This document shows positions 12,034 to 23,860 of a DNA stretch of 64,000 nt, one piece after another. Made by a program: the position numbers and the translations under genes. Location: contig JAOVFP010000004.1 in assembly GCA_025738555.1 (NCBI GenBank), positions 2,852,001 through 2,916,000 on the forward strand. Reading direction: 5' to 3'. Under the pieces are notes generated by a model. The model was given only the letters and a program-made list of their open reading frames with translations, ran no database searches and was not told the DNA's origin. The stretch's first letter is position 1; the number at the start of each line of letters is the position of its first letter. The DNA comes from Cyathus striatus. Taxonomy: Eukaryota; Basidiomycota; Agaricomycetes; Agaricales; Nidulariaceae.

Positions 12034-13285
12034 TTGTACAATAAATTTTGTACTGATATCTTGTGTTTCCAGTGTTTGCAATCCTCATATTTCTCCCTAC
12101 TTTTTCGGAAAAATATGACATTCTGATTTTTGACACATTTTGTATCTCCAAGCACGAAATTTTATTATGTTCTAACTTTACAATGTACACTACATCTTTA
12201 AGAGTAAACTACAAGTTATTTTGAGTAAAATGGTGCAAAGGATGACAAGAAACACAAAGAAAAAGAGAGAGAACATGTGCGATCAAGGCACACTCATTCT
12301 TTTTGCATGCCACTGTAAGTGGCAGAGTAACCAGTACACATTAGTAGGGTGCATGGAGGTAGTGAACAAGTATGGGAGTAGTGGAACATTGGCTTCAACT
12401 TGTGTGTTGCACTCCCCGGACTTCCAGTTCCATATTTAGAACAAAGTGGAGTAAGTGACAAAATAGTGGAGTTGGCTCAAGGCCCAAGTGGGAGAAAGGT
12501 GTAAATGTAGTTGATTTGAAACTAAAGTATATCTACATTACAGGAGTAGTTTATATAGTAAACTACTTTGTCCAAATGTGTATGGAGTAATGCCCATGAG
12601 TATGTGGCATCCTAGGGGTAAGTAAACTCCATAGAATGTAGACCATAGTAAACTAGTAGTATGCCTCTAGATTATAGTCATAGGTGAAATGGCTGCAGCT
12701 GGAGAATGAGGTAGTAATATTAAAAGGAAGGAACAAGTAAACAGTTACAAGTAAACATTAGTAAGGAAGAGTTTAATATATAATAAGTATACACAGTCTG
12801 GAGGAAATGTACTAAAAGCAAAGTAAACCCAGAGTTGGCTCCAATGGTTTGGGATGATTGTCATAGATATGACAACACCTGGAAACTATACCAACATTTA
12901 TTGAATGTACTGATACATTTTTTTGTGCCCAATATCACCACCATTCACACCATTCAGTATGTGTTTACCAGATTTCAATGATTTCTTTATGGTTTGAGGA
13001 CTTAGACAATAGTATGAGCCATCACAATTTTGCTGTTATATTATTACAGTGCACTAATGTCTCACTAGTGATTGTCTCAACTGTATCATGCAGTTTTGAG
13101 CATACAAGATTCAGTTTTATTGAGTTTTGAAACCCATTACATTGGCTTGCAGGTATGTTCATTGCGAAAACACTGGTAAGAGTTGGAGAGCCTGTCCATT
13201 GTCCTCAGAGCTGCTGAACAGATTTGGAGGAGTACTCAAAAGCTGTAGATTAGTTGTCATTGAGTCTAATGGATAATTTTTCTGA
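12034..13285. other. No gene recognised; repeats of AGTAAACTA
   Basis: AT-rich and CpG-poor. The words AGTAAACTAC and GTAGTTTA recur in both orientations (near 12203, 12545 and 12562), suggesting an old foldback element, but no clean terminal repeat or target duplication could be drawn. No protein pattern was recognised. Confidence 0.4.
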
Positions 13286-15160
13286 AGAGCAATGAGATGT
13301 GACCACATCCACAAAAACTGTTCTTCAAGATGTTGGTCTTAACTTTTTGAATGACATCTCACTCCTTGCAGCTATCTCTCCAAATTCTATACCTGCTTTC
13401 ACTTCTGCTCCCTCCCAAATCACCTCTCCATTGCCCACTGCAACATTATGTACTCATCCTAGTGCTACAGTGCCACCAGCTGAGATCAAGATCACTTCTC
13501 AGCTTAAAGTAGAATAGCTCATTGACTACCCTCTTGGCACTATATGTGAGTATCCAGACACTGCCTCATCTCACTATGGTAACATTGCACATTGCTTTAT
13601 TGTTGATCCACACAGTAAGCACCATCCTAGGGGGAATATACAATATTCCCTTGGTGGAGTTCATGGTGGCAAGAAGAACAAATTCTGTGGTGACCTTTTA
13701 TTAGATTCTGATGGTAAAAAAGTGCTTTGTAAAAAGGAGAAGACCTCTTGTGCATATTTTTAATCACCTAATATCAACTTATTTGTTTAAAGAGTCTTTT
13801 TAGGTAAGGGGTTAAAAAGGTGCCAGTACTTCTCTGATGGTGCGACAAATATTCAGAGGAATTCCAAGCCAACTCCAGAGGAGATGGTTTTCAAGAAAAC
13901 TCTTGCATTCTTTTGTAATGTGGTGGAGACTGGGTGCTCCTTTGACTTGTCTAGCCTTCATATAGATTATGGCAGTGACTCTGACTCTGACTATAATTCT
14001 GATGAAGATAGCACTGTACCACTAACTGGTTGTCACCAGAGGAAGGTGTACAATGGCCACCAGCTCTGCTCAGGTAAAATAATCCTAGTATATAACCAAT
14101 ACAATCAGCCTCACCTTCAGTAAGTCAATATAATTTATTCTTTCTAATTATTTATCAATCATATTAGGTGTGAATACCAATCACAAGTAGATACAGCACA
14201 TTTAATTCTCTGGAACTTGCAAGAATTCAATATATCATACCTTTCAGCTCTTCTCTCCAAAAATATCAATGAGATTTATTCACATGAGGCAAATGCCTTT
14301 CAGAATGGATATGGACCACTAGTACCATGTACTTTCCAGGCTTCACCTTCAGAGCAGAAAGATCAGTGTCATAAGTCAGTTAGGCTCAAATGTTGTTCAA
14401 AATATTTATTCACATTTTTAGCCTTCTGGCACTGTTCCCAAGGGAAGCTTCATCATGGAGCTCTGCACTTGAAATTAGATTGTGAAGTGAGTTACATGAT
14501 ATATACTCCATACAATCTTTTTGCATGTCCATGAGTTGTAATTATTTCATGTGGTATCCACTTGCATGATCCACCACCTCATATTAAGACACCTCTGCCT
14601 ATTGAAGATATTTTTACTTCAATGCTTATCAAGCTTGGCTGGAAGCTGGCTGATGCAACTCCACAAAAAATTATGACTGAATAAGGCTTTATGGACTCCC
14701 TACATGAATATCTTGGACACAATTCCCCAGTTGATCCACCTCTTTCAGCTCTGCATCCATCATTGGGAAACTGTAATCATGTGTGAAGAATTATCAATAG
14801 CCTTAGAAAAGTAGATTACCTGTGTGGGACAGGCTTTCTAGGTAATTTCTTCCTCATTAGTCATGGTACAATTTAAACTAATAATAGTTAATAATAAGGA
14901 GCAAAACTTCTCGTGCAGAAACATATAGATCTTCCAGAAGATATGCAATATGTATGCTGTGCAGAATTGCACACTATTGAAGGTGGAAAGACATTTTATC
15001 TAGTAATATGTATGTCTGAAATGATGGCCTTTTCACTCATATGTGCACAATACATCTCAATCAATACTGCATTCAAGCATGTACATGGTAAATGGCAAGA
15101 ATTTGAAATTGAGACTTGGGATTCTGAAGGCATGATGTGTATGGCCTTTTATTAACTTCA
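13286..15160 (+). pseudogene. Relic of a multi-copy Agaricomycete hypothetical ORF
   Basis: Conceptual translation across frames gives ordered segments that I recall from large repeated hypothetical proteins of mushroom genomes: HCFIVDPHSKHHPRG, SLGGVHGGKKNKFCGDLL, KVLCKKEKTSC (Cys-rich), GYGPLVPCTF, ISCGIHLHDPPPH, LSALHPSLGN and a C-terminal SINTAFKHVHG block. The last looks like the region around a catalytic Asp in MULE-like transposases, but that is a guess. Stops occur near 14535, 14683 and 14786, and an intron is visible near 14070-14165. Not functional. The family is probably transposon-derived; its function is unknown to me. Confidence 0.5.
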
Positions 15161-15266
15161 CTGCAAGGGTACTGATAATGATAACAGCATATGTTGGAGC
15201 ATGTGCTTTTACAACTTCACAGTCTGCAAGGGCTCATTATATCAGTAATTTACACTCCCCCAAGAG

Positions 15267-15935
15267 GTCTGTATGGATCCACACAGATCTGCATGGAATC
15301 CATACAGATCCATACAGATCCATACAGATCCATAAAGATCTGTGTGGATACTATACAGAATTTAAATAGTAGTAATTTTTATTGTTAGAGGTGATAATTC
15401 TGTGCAGATTCCATACATGTTCTGCATGGATTCTGTGTGGATTTGTGCAGAATCAGTAAGACCTATTTAACACCTTAATTTTCCTGTTTCAAATCTCAAT
15501 GAACACTATTAAAACTGTTAATTGAGTGTCACACTCAATGCATAGTGTCATGCTCAACACTTAGTGTCATACTTAATGCATAGTATCACACTCAAAGCAT
15601 AGTGTCACACTCAATGCAGAGTGTCACACTCAATACTTAGTGTATAGTGTCACACTTAATGCATAGTGTCACACTCAACACTTAGGGTTACAATTTTCTA
15701 TTCTAATTTTCCATAAGGAGATAAGTATAATAAGATTCTGTACAGAATCTGTACAGAATTTTTAGGTCTGTAATGCAGAATTCTGTGTAATCCACATGGA
15801 TTTTTTGATTCTGTGCAGAATCTGCACAGATTCAAAAAAACCTCTGCCAAAAAGAAAAAAACCTGTGCAGATTCCACACAGATTCTGAAAATTCCATATG
15901 GATTCTGCATGGATTCTGTGCAGATCCATACAGAA
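15267..15935. mobile_element. Foldback element with repetitive inverted ends
   Basis: The left arm (15267-15450) and right arm (15735-15935) consist of variants of CTGTATGGATC and GAATCTGTGCAGA in opposite orientation. The first about 36 bases match the reverse complement of the last about 36 at roughly three positions in four. The middle (15525-15690) holds eight to nine copies of a roughly 19-bp unit (AGTGTCACACTCAATGCAT). There is no coding capacity and no clear target duplication. It separates the preceding ORF relic from the WD40 relic. Confidence 0.65.
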
Positions 15936-15959
15936 CACATGGCTAAGTGTAAAGAGTTC

Positions 15960-17300
15960 CTCCTTTAATGTATAGATGCTTACACTTCATGGGTACTTCA
16001 AAATTTTGTCCAGGTGATGCCTTAGAAATCTGGTATAGGTCAAAGCTACCATTCATATTATCTATTAACAATGTCTTCATGCTTTCACAAATGGTGGTAC
16101 TTCCACTAACTGATGTCAGATCAGTACTTTCATGGATGGTGTATGAATAGTACTCACATTGGAGACTTCAGTACTTTGTGCCAGTCCTCCATTCTGGAAT
16201 CAGAGAGGTGGCAGTGCCTTAAACTAGAGTGAGAACTAATATAACACACAAATAGCTGATACTCACATCTCTCCAATTTCCAAGAAAAAGACCAAGATCA
16301 TTTTGTAGCTGTCATAGAAATGGACTGCTTGAGGTATAATGGGCCCAGTTGAATCACTACTAAAATCCTTGATCCACAATGTTGTTAAAGAGCCTGAAAT
16401 ACATTAATTAAATGATTAAAATATGTAAAAGTCACTTACCATCCCTATGGACAGAACAGAGCTTCACCTTCCCCATGTGGCTTGAAGCAGCTAACCACTG
16501 GTGGACTGGATCTATTGAGATGCTTTCCACCAGCTCATTTATGGCAAAAAGTCAAGTGTTAGACAACTCATGGAATGCTGCCTGATAGATAAAAAATAAG
16601 TTATAAAGAATATCACTTAAAAATTGTGTTGTACTGTTGCATTTGATCATCTGTATATGAGGGCCATACCCCATCCTATACTGAAAGTGAGAGTTGTATC
16701 ACTGCCATCACTACTGATCAGGAACCATTTAATACTTGTAATTTGACCCCACTGACCACAATGATCTTCTAGAGCCTGTTGGCATAATTTTTTCCCCACA
16801 TCCCAGATGTGGAGAGTCTTGTCATCACCTAAATAGTAACTTAGTATGAAGAATAGGAGAAAACAAAGACCTAAGATGCACCACTGCTCACAAGGAGTGT
16901 GGCACTGTGACTAAATGCTATGCAATTGACTGGTCCTTTTGAGCCTTGCAGGTGAGCTTCAATTACATAGCTCTGTTAAAAGTCTTGCATCAGTACAGTC
17001 TTCAATAAATGACCTAAAACATACCTCTGTGTTTCTCTTGAGGAAGCTTGGAATGTACATAGGGTATAGCTCGAGTGGTGGCTACATGGATGTTGAATGT
17101 GTGGATGTTGGATGTTTCATGAAAGTCAGCCAGCATCATATAAGCAAGGTTACTTATTGTGTTCAGATCTACCTTGATAATAACAATGTTACAATTATCT
17201 ATTGGCAAGCAAACTATTGTGTTAACAGCATGACAGATAGGTGCTTTAATAGAGAGTTAGCATGGCAACTGACAAAAATAGTACAAAGTGAAATCAGCTA
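15960..17300 (-). pseudogene. WD40-repeat protein relic
   Basis: On the minus strand, exons separated by short GT-AG introns encode WD40 blades: LQGSKGPVNCIAFSHSATLL, then DDKTLHIWDVGKKL, GQITSIKWFLISSDGSDTT, SISIDPVHQWLAASSH, KVKLCSVHRDG and SLTTLWIKDFSSDS. WD40 propellers are protein-binding scaffolds; nothing points to a specific partner. Stops lie in frame (for example after FHELSNT near 16540). It is unrelated in repeat sequence to the NLR at 58-63 kb, whose repeats are near identical to one another. I judge it a decayed copy of another multi-copy fungal gene. Confidence 0.6.
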
Positions 17301-17490
17301 ACTGAATATGTTACAATGACAGTATATTGTCTATTTCCTCATATTTTGTGCAGGTTATCAAATATAAGGAGTGTGATATGAATGAACAGAAGTAACATTC
17401 CTTGTTATGTCCCTCCCCTTGATTAAGATCCATCTTCCACTTACAACTGAGCACATTCACTTCAAGCACATTCAGCAGAATTCATGACCA
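17301..17490. other. Short spacer, nothing recognised
   Basis: AT-rich spacer between two relics facing away from each other. No motif was seen. Confidence 0.4.
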
Positions 17491-18312
17491 ATGGTCACAA
17501 ACTGTATTGATTTTGGACATGGTTTTACCCAAAGACCAAAACCCACTGTTAGGTTTGATATCCCTCCTGCTCCAGTTGTAGTGAACAGTAAAACCAAGAA
17601 CCAAGCCATAGATTTTGATGACAATGCTTCAAAGTCTTCTCTAACCAACATCAACTCCAAGTCCAATACTGATGACTCTCTGATTTCAAGCCCAGGAGAG
17701 CAAACAATCAAGAAGCCACCAGGGTAAGTCAATAGGCCTAACTCAGGGGGCTTCAACCTGAAGGATGCATTAAATTGGAAACAAGAAGACTATGAGAAAT
17801 TTCAGGTAAGTAATGGTCTACATTTATGTGAATTTATACTCACATACCTTTAGGCTTATGTTTACAAATTGGCAAATGCAAAGCTTGACACTATGCAGTG
17901 CTTAACACAACAAGAGTCCCAAAAACTAGAAATGATTTATTGAGCAGTAAGCATTTAAGTCATGTAAAGTGCTGCTAATTCTGACATGGCATAGGTTGAG
18001 TGTAAGTTCAACAAGCTTCATAGCTATGAGGGTCACTAGCTGATCTGTGAGTTGTTAAAATCACATCTGAAGGCTAAATCAGTGGCAGCCCACAATGAAA
18101 GTAATAATGTGAGATCTATTATGAAAAATTTGGTAAGTAATATTCATATCTGTTTACAACATACTTACAGAGTCAATAGGTGAAATCAAACACTAAGAGA
18201 TTAGCAGAGAAAAGTCCTGCTAGCTCCACTTCATCCAGTAAAGCATAGAGTGCATGGTTTGTTGTAGCAGATATTTTTAATGAATGAATTTTCTGTAAGC
18301 AAGGGATATAAG

Positions 18313-18438
18313 TAATGCCTTGGGATTACCAAGGCATTAAGAGTAGAAAGGTATTACTGGGAGAATAGGAGATATGCACCTTGGGATTACCAGGGCATTA
18401 CTAGCAGAAAGGGAGATATGCCTTGGGATTACCAAGGC
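18313..18438. repeat. Three-copy palindromic repeat
   Basis: TAATGCCTTGG-GATTA-CCAAGGCATTA (18313-18339) is a perfect 11-bp-arm hairpin. A degenerate copy lies near 18375-18400 and another good copy at 18419-18439 (TGCCTTGG-GATTA-CCAAGGCA). Spacing is about 50-60 bases with similar connecting sequence. Confidence 0.8.
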
Positions 18439-18622
18439 ATGTTATGTTGAGGTGGGGGAATGAGGAATATTATGATCACAAAGGGAGGAACAATAAGAGT
18501 GATGCTGTGAAATTAAGATAATACACACTCAAACATGGAACAACAAAATTTTAAGGACATGTTGCATTGCTCACACACCCTTCCCTTTGACACAATTATC
18601 CCATTTGCTTCCAAACTACACA

Positions 18623-18910
18623 CTTTCCCTGGTATACCCACAGCAATAGCAATCCCTTCCACTCATTCTACACAATTGCCCTGGTATACCCACAGCAATA
18701 GCACTCCCTTCCCCTCTACACAACACTCTAGCACATGCCCACTGTGCTCTCTCTAGCTTCTGTGCCCACTCTCCATCACACACTCACTGCATTCTCTCTG
18801 GCTTCTGTGCCCACTCTCTATCACATGCCCACCACACTCTCTCTGACTTCCATGCCCACTCTCTATTGCATGCCCACTGTGCTCTCTCTGACTTCAGTGT
18901 CTGCACTCTC
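18623..18910. repeat. Two adjacent minisatellites (about 52 bp x2, 45 bp x4)
   Basis: Two copies of a unit containing CCCTGGTATACCCACAGCAA begin near 18628 and 18680. Four copies of a 45-bp unit containing GCCCACTCTCTATCACATGC follow from about 18727 to 18910. Small open frames across it (Ser/Leu/Pro-rich) are repeat by-products. Confidence 0.8.
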
Positions 18911-20519
18911 AGTAACCCTATCTACTCCCACTACCTGTGTTCATTAGCTTCTGTAAGTCTTCCTCACCATTGTTGCACTAGATTCAGATTTCTAATCAAA
19001 GTTCCATCCCCAGAACATGTTCAGTCCAGCCTATCCTCCAGTCAATCATTCAAAGAGTCATGCAGTCAAAGATGAAGACATGGTGTATTATTTGCCAAAT
19101 GCTTCTCATAACATCAATATTCCACCTGAGTTTGACCCCAACTGCTATCTCTTCTGAAATGATGCCATCCTCAAAGACATCTACCAGAAGCCTATTTGGT
19201 GGTCAGATCTCTATGGCTGGATATTGTTTGTCCCCTGCATGCCATCCTTCACTGGAATATTTTCTTGCCTTGGTGGGGTTCTGTGGATTTTATCTACTAG
19301 TCAAGATGAGGCCTGTGATGTCAGTCAGGGTCAGACTAGTGAGAGTCAGGCTAGTTCACTATCATATGGGCTGGATGATGCAGTGATGCAAGAATGAACT
19401 GGATTAGAGTCCCATCTCATTTGTACATTCAAACAGCTTACCATGAAATATGGCAAGCTTGCTATTGCCCCTCCAACCCCATCCTTTGCTGGCTATAAAT
19501 GACTACACCAGTCCAGAGAGATCACATGAAGATGCACTGAATGTTTACACCAGTGGTTCATTATGTAGATGAGAATTCTCTCATACATGATCACCTACAT
19601 CAAGTATAATGCCAATCACTCCCATTGCTCCAATGCATCCCAGCCAGTCCCTAGCTGGTATATGTACCTCACTAGTTGTAGCATTCCTGAAACATGGCTC
19701 AATAGGATTCCCCCATCCACAATATACTCATTTTGCCCATTTTGCCCTTGCACTGGTGTTTTAGTGCTACCCAGTGAAATTCAAGGGACTCATTGCCCAA
19801 ATTACACTTTCTTCCTTGACTTTTCTGTTCTGTACTGGTATCTGTGGGGAGCTTATGAACATGGCCATATCCCCAACTCACAGTTCTTAAGGGCTCTGGC
19901 TCCTCCACTTTCTATTGTGAAGAACAACAGTTCCATTACTTTCAGGCCTGATACCAAGGTTTCACCAATCATTTGGAGTGAGCCATTAACTGCTCAGTCT
20001 GGCTCTCATATGACTCTGCCACCCTCTCACCCCCCACATCCTCTGTCACCCAATGTAAATTCTAGTGCAAAGCCTGCCTGGAAAGTATTTCTCAAATCAC
20101 ACAAAGTGCATTATGAGGGTGGCATCAAATGGAGACAGATGCATGATGTCAAATTCACATAAATTGTGAACAAGATCAAGGTTATGTTCATGCATGGGTT
20201 TATGAGTGACAGTGGGATGGCAATGATTATATCAGAGTATGAGTTCACTCTAAAGTAGAGGAGTTGGTGTGTGAACAGTTTAGTGAGCAGCAAATGGTGT
20301 ATAATGTATATGACAGTGAGTGGGACTTATACTATGAATTTGGACCTGATGCAGAATCAGACAATGAAGAAGAGGATGATTATCTGGAGACTCAATATGA
20401 GCAGTCCTGTTCTGACCATTTCCAAGCATCCACTGATTTTGAGCATGTCCCCCCTCCAACCCAAATTGAAGCTGATGATTCAGACCAACATGCAGATGAG
20501 TATGAGTGTGGAGGGGACT

Positions 20520-21389
20520 GCAGTGTTGGCAATTAAGGCCTAATTAGGGGCAGGAATTTTTGCTAAGGCTTAAGACCTAATAACAGGCCTTAATTAGGGC
20601 TTTATTTAAGGCTTAAGTTATGGTATTACATCAGCCATCAAAGTCATCACCTGACCCTTCTAACTCCCCATCATCTGGTGTCAAATCTTCATCTGCCACT
20701 TCATCTGCAAGCAGCTCCATCAAACGAGCTTCCTCTGTGTATGCCTGTAGTGTACAGGTATGTGTTATCATGGGTATGAGTACAGGTTGGGCTCAAGATT
20801 GGCTCAAGATACCCATAAGTTACCTATGCTATTGCCTACTAATATATGAGCAGCTCTGTACCCTCACCACTTATGTCTTGATTTATAGTGTGATCACTGT
20901 GGTTATGTTGGTCTATGTATGTCTATAGTGCATGGGTGTGAATCTATATGGATCAATATAAAGGGGACTTTCTAATAAGAGTTATTACTGCTATGTAACC
21001 TACATAGCTCTATATTGTCATGTTTTTTTTCCTGATGCAATCTTCCATGAGCCACACACACATCAACTGTTTACCCATGCACATTTGCTACCCCAGGTGC
21101 CCAGTAGCTAATGCAGCATACACTTCACCACTCACACTGACATCTACACCCATACTCTTGCATGAGCCATAAGTATGCTTGGCATGATGTTCTACTGACA
21201 GAGGTCTAGCATTGGTCTAGTGACTAGACTAGGACACAAAAAATAAAATCTGAATTATGTAATCAGAGCCAAAATTTATGTTAGGGTTAAGTTAAGGCCT
21301 AAAATCATTTGAAGTATTTGCTAAGGGTTAAGTTGCATCATAATTAAGCCTTAAGTTAAGTTAGGGCCTAAGACCTAATGCCAACACTG
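20520..21389. mobile_element. hAT-type MITE with 8-bp target duplication
   Basis: The ends are inverted: CAGTGTTGGC at 20521-20530 and GCCAACACTG at 21380-21389. The flanks carry the same octamer, AGGGGACT, at 20512-20519 and 21390-21397. An 8-bp duplication with CAGNG ends is the hAT signature. Subterminal regions are rich in TTAAGGCCTAA-like words in opposite orientation (20531-20620 and 21270-21380). The interior encodes no transposase, only short frames, so it is non-autonomous. It sits inside the hypothetical ORF relic, whose frame continues on both sides. Confidence 0.85.
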
Positions 21390-21719
21390 AGGGGACTATG
21401 TTTCCATTTACACTCTGAAATATATGTATGGGTTTACTCCTAGGGCCTGGAGGAATTAGAGCAGCTTGGATGACCTCTGACTGGTACAGAATGGCAGTCA
21501 AAGCTGAAGTCCAGCCCTTATGCATGTACACTTGTGCAAACAGTGGAATCTGAGTTGCTACGATACCTTGAGAACTATATTGATGCTGCAGACTAGTAAC
21601 ACACTGTATATTTGTATTAAATGTATATAATAAACAATATCTTGTACCATTCATTTGGATATGCTGATGGACACTGAGAACAGATACTGGCATCCTTGCC
21701 AGTGAGTGCTGAGCACACA

Positions 21720-21813
21720 CTAAGTTTTGCTGAAGTGAAAACTTCAGATTTTAGTAAGGTTTTCCCAAGGTCAAAATCTTTTGGGAAAATTAAGCATTTT
21801 GTTTTAAGCAAAA
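21720..21813. repeat. 94-bp foldback sequence
   Basis: CTAAGTTTTGCT at the left is matched by AGCAAAACTTAG at the right, and the interior contains a second hairpin (TTTTCCCAA with TTTTGGGAAAA). Possibly a tiny MITE. A TA at each end would fit a Tc1/mariner origin, but this is inference. Confidence 0.6.
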
Positions 21814-22129
21814 CTTAGATAAAATATTGAATTTTGCACTGGTTTTGTGGTCATGCAAAACAATAAATTTTGTGTGAGGTCAAAACAAGTTCACAACATT
21901 ACATTTGACACTTAATTTGATGAAGCTAAAATTAGAACAAAAAGAATCATTTGTATTTATACAAAATATGTACAAAATGTAACATTTGTCTATGATTTTG
22001 CAATAGCCAAAATGTTTAGTCAATATTTAAAATAATTGAGGTCGAATTTGGATGAATTTTTGAACAGCAACAAAGTTGGCAGCCAGGAGTGCTGTCATGT
22101 CACTTGGCCTACTCACATGCTAGCTGCTT

Positions 22130-22600
22130 GTCAAACATTAACAATCCACCCACATCCCCACTCCTTCCCACAGTCTCACATTACCCATTCGAAACATCAT
22201 ATCCATCCTGAACCTCCCACTGAGCTGCAGACAGTGCACATCATTCTCTTCCACTTGGGAGATTAGAGCCTACACGATCATGTGTTTGCTCCAAGCAGCA
22301 CACTCCAGAGAGGGATTCAAGCCAGGGGTTGGGAGTAGTCAAGAGGAGTGTATTGGAGTTTGACACATCTTTGATCAGGAACAAAGGGCAGGAATTCCAA
22401 GACCCAGACCAGGAAACTGATATAAGTAAACCAATTGAAATTGCAGGGAGAGGAACAATGAAGAGGAATTGTAAAATGCACCATGGAGTCACTCCTTCCT
22501 GCTCACCTTCCTCCTTAATCCTGTTCACCTCCCTCATTCTCATCTTGGCCTATGAGTAAGAGGCATACTCTCATCAGTGTTCTCCCATCCAACACCCCAG
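22130..22600 (-). pseudogene. Vacuolar membrane protease (M28) relic, copy A
   Basis: This DNA aligns by eye with the 3' half of the intact protease gene (40690-41640), for example around the words TGTACATTATCCACT, GGGATTCAAGCCA and GAGGAATTCCAAGACCC and their counterparts. It is CpG-poor where the intact gene is CpG-rich, and carries indels and stops. It lies directly upstream of the dioxygenase pseudogene. Non-functional. Confidence 0.75.
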
Positions 22601-22727
22601 ACTATATGCTGTATTTCCCACCACTTTTATTTTTACTTACATCTGATAACTTTTGTGGGAACTTCACTGCAATTAGAATTAAGTATTGATAATTGGCTCA
22701 GATCTTATCCTGTTGTTATCCACCAAC

Positions 22728-23860
22728 ATGCCAGCCATTCCTCCTTTTCCAAGTGACATCCCTGTTATTGATTTACTCATTGTTGACTATGCATTGTTAA
22801 TATCTGGAGATCCTTCTGAGAAGCAAAAGATATGGAAAGCAGCTACAACATTGGGATTTTGGTAGTGTGTTCAGTGAACTTTGTTGTTTCCTTAGAGTCA
22901 ATCTCAACTGAGCTTCTCATTATTTAGCTTGAAAGGTCATGGCATAGATGACCTTATTAAGTCTATGTTTTCTATAGGTAAACAAAATATGAGACTTGAT
23001 TTCGACAAAAAAATGAAGTTTTGGCAGGGAGATTCTGGTGGTTCTTTTGGGTAAGAATGTATTCTTTGGATCATACAGCCATATCAATATATGTTGATCT
23101 AAATGGATTGAAGGATATGGCAGAGTTTATTAGCATAGCTAAGGACAACACTGTCATTTCCAGAGGTTCAGCACCAGAGATACCCAGAGCCTATAAGCAC
23201 CCACATGGAATCAGTCATAAGGCCCTTTGTCAGTGAATGTGATGAGATCTCTAAAATGCTTATTGAAGTATTTAATGAATGTCTTGATCTACCTGATGGT
23301 TCCCTTGGATGTCTACATTCAATTAAAGGGCCAAGTATTAGTGAAGCAAGGTGCATCAAGGTCCCAGTAATTAGTGAAGGTGATGAAGATAAAATTGCGC
23401 TAGGTGCTCATACAGATTTCAGAAGGTTTGTTGTATCGGTTAGAAACTTGCGAGTTAGTATTAACTCGGATCATATAACACTCTAGTTTATCATTTTTGA
23501 TAAATGAAATTGGTGGATTGCAAGTTCTTCATCCAGGTGATACAGTTTGGAAATATGTTGTGGTATATTGCACACCATATTGATTACCAATTTGTATATT
23601 TAACTGATTGACCATCAAAATTCAGCCACATCTGGGACATGCTATATGTAATATTGGAGACGCTTTGAACCTTCTTAGTGGTGGAATTCTCAAGTCATGC
23701 ATACATCACATGATGTGAGTCTGACAAGTTCTCAATGGTCACTCTGAACTACATTTGGTATTAGTCCCCCTCCTGGACTCCAGTCAAAGCACGAAAGGTG
23801 GTCTTTGGTTTATTTCACTTGACCTGGTGTGGAGGGGATGGTTGGACCACAGGTGGAATT
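22728..23860 (+). pseudogene. Isopenicillin-N-synthase-like 2OG-Fe(II) dioxygenase pseudogene
   Basis: Family of non-haem iron dioxygenases that use 2-oxoglutarate or oxidise a substrate directly. It starts MPAIPPFPSDIPVIDL, then KIWKAATTLGFW, intron (22862-22927), LKGHGIDDLIKSMFSIGKQN, KKMKFWQGDSGGSFG, intron, DLNGLKDMAEFISIAKD, FVSECDEISKMLIEVFNECL, LGAHTDF (first His and Asp of the iron triad), intron, LINEIGGLQVLHPGD, intron, GHAICNIGDALNLLSGGI with CIHHMM (distal His region), and HERWSLVYFT. A frameshift lies near 23200 and a TGA at 23820-23822 stands where the family has Arg (FTRPG), again CGA to TGA. The tail is lost. Introns and core residues are well kept, so inactivation is fairly recent. 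Confidence 0.85.

Larger units (their letters stand above)
17491..21600 (+). pseudogene. Relic of a second multi-copy hypothetical ORF, split by a MITE
   Basis: Exon-like pieces in order: 17491-17727, a piece reading GFNLKDALNWKQEDYEKFQ near 17750, AYVYKLANAKLDTMQC near 17855, EFDPNCYLFWNDAI near 19130, IYQKPIWWSDLYGWILFVP near 19175, the frame 19569-20162 (WLNRIPPSTIY and LYWYLWGAYEHG), and an acidic piece 20264-20519. After the MITE the same frame resumes with YVSIYTLKYMYGFTPRAW at 21398. I recall such proteins as widespread orphans in mushroom genomes, function unknown. Several stops lie between 19380 and 19570, and tandem repeats now occupy 18300-18950. It cannot be expressed as one protein. 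Confidence 0.5.

Noticed and set aside
11006..12200. Terminal inverted repeats for the Tc1/mariner transposase
   Set aside because: Flanks were compared by eye on both sides; no pair with TA borders was convincing, so element limits are left open.
15525..15690. CRISPR-like regular repeats
   Set aside because: Repeats are directly adjoining without unique spacers, degenerate, and in a fungal genome; a minisatellite fits.
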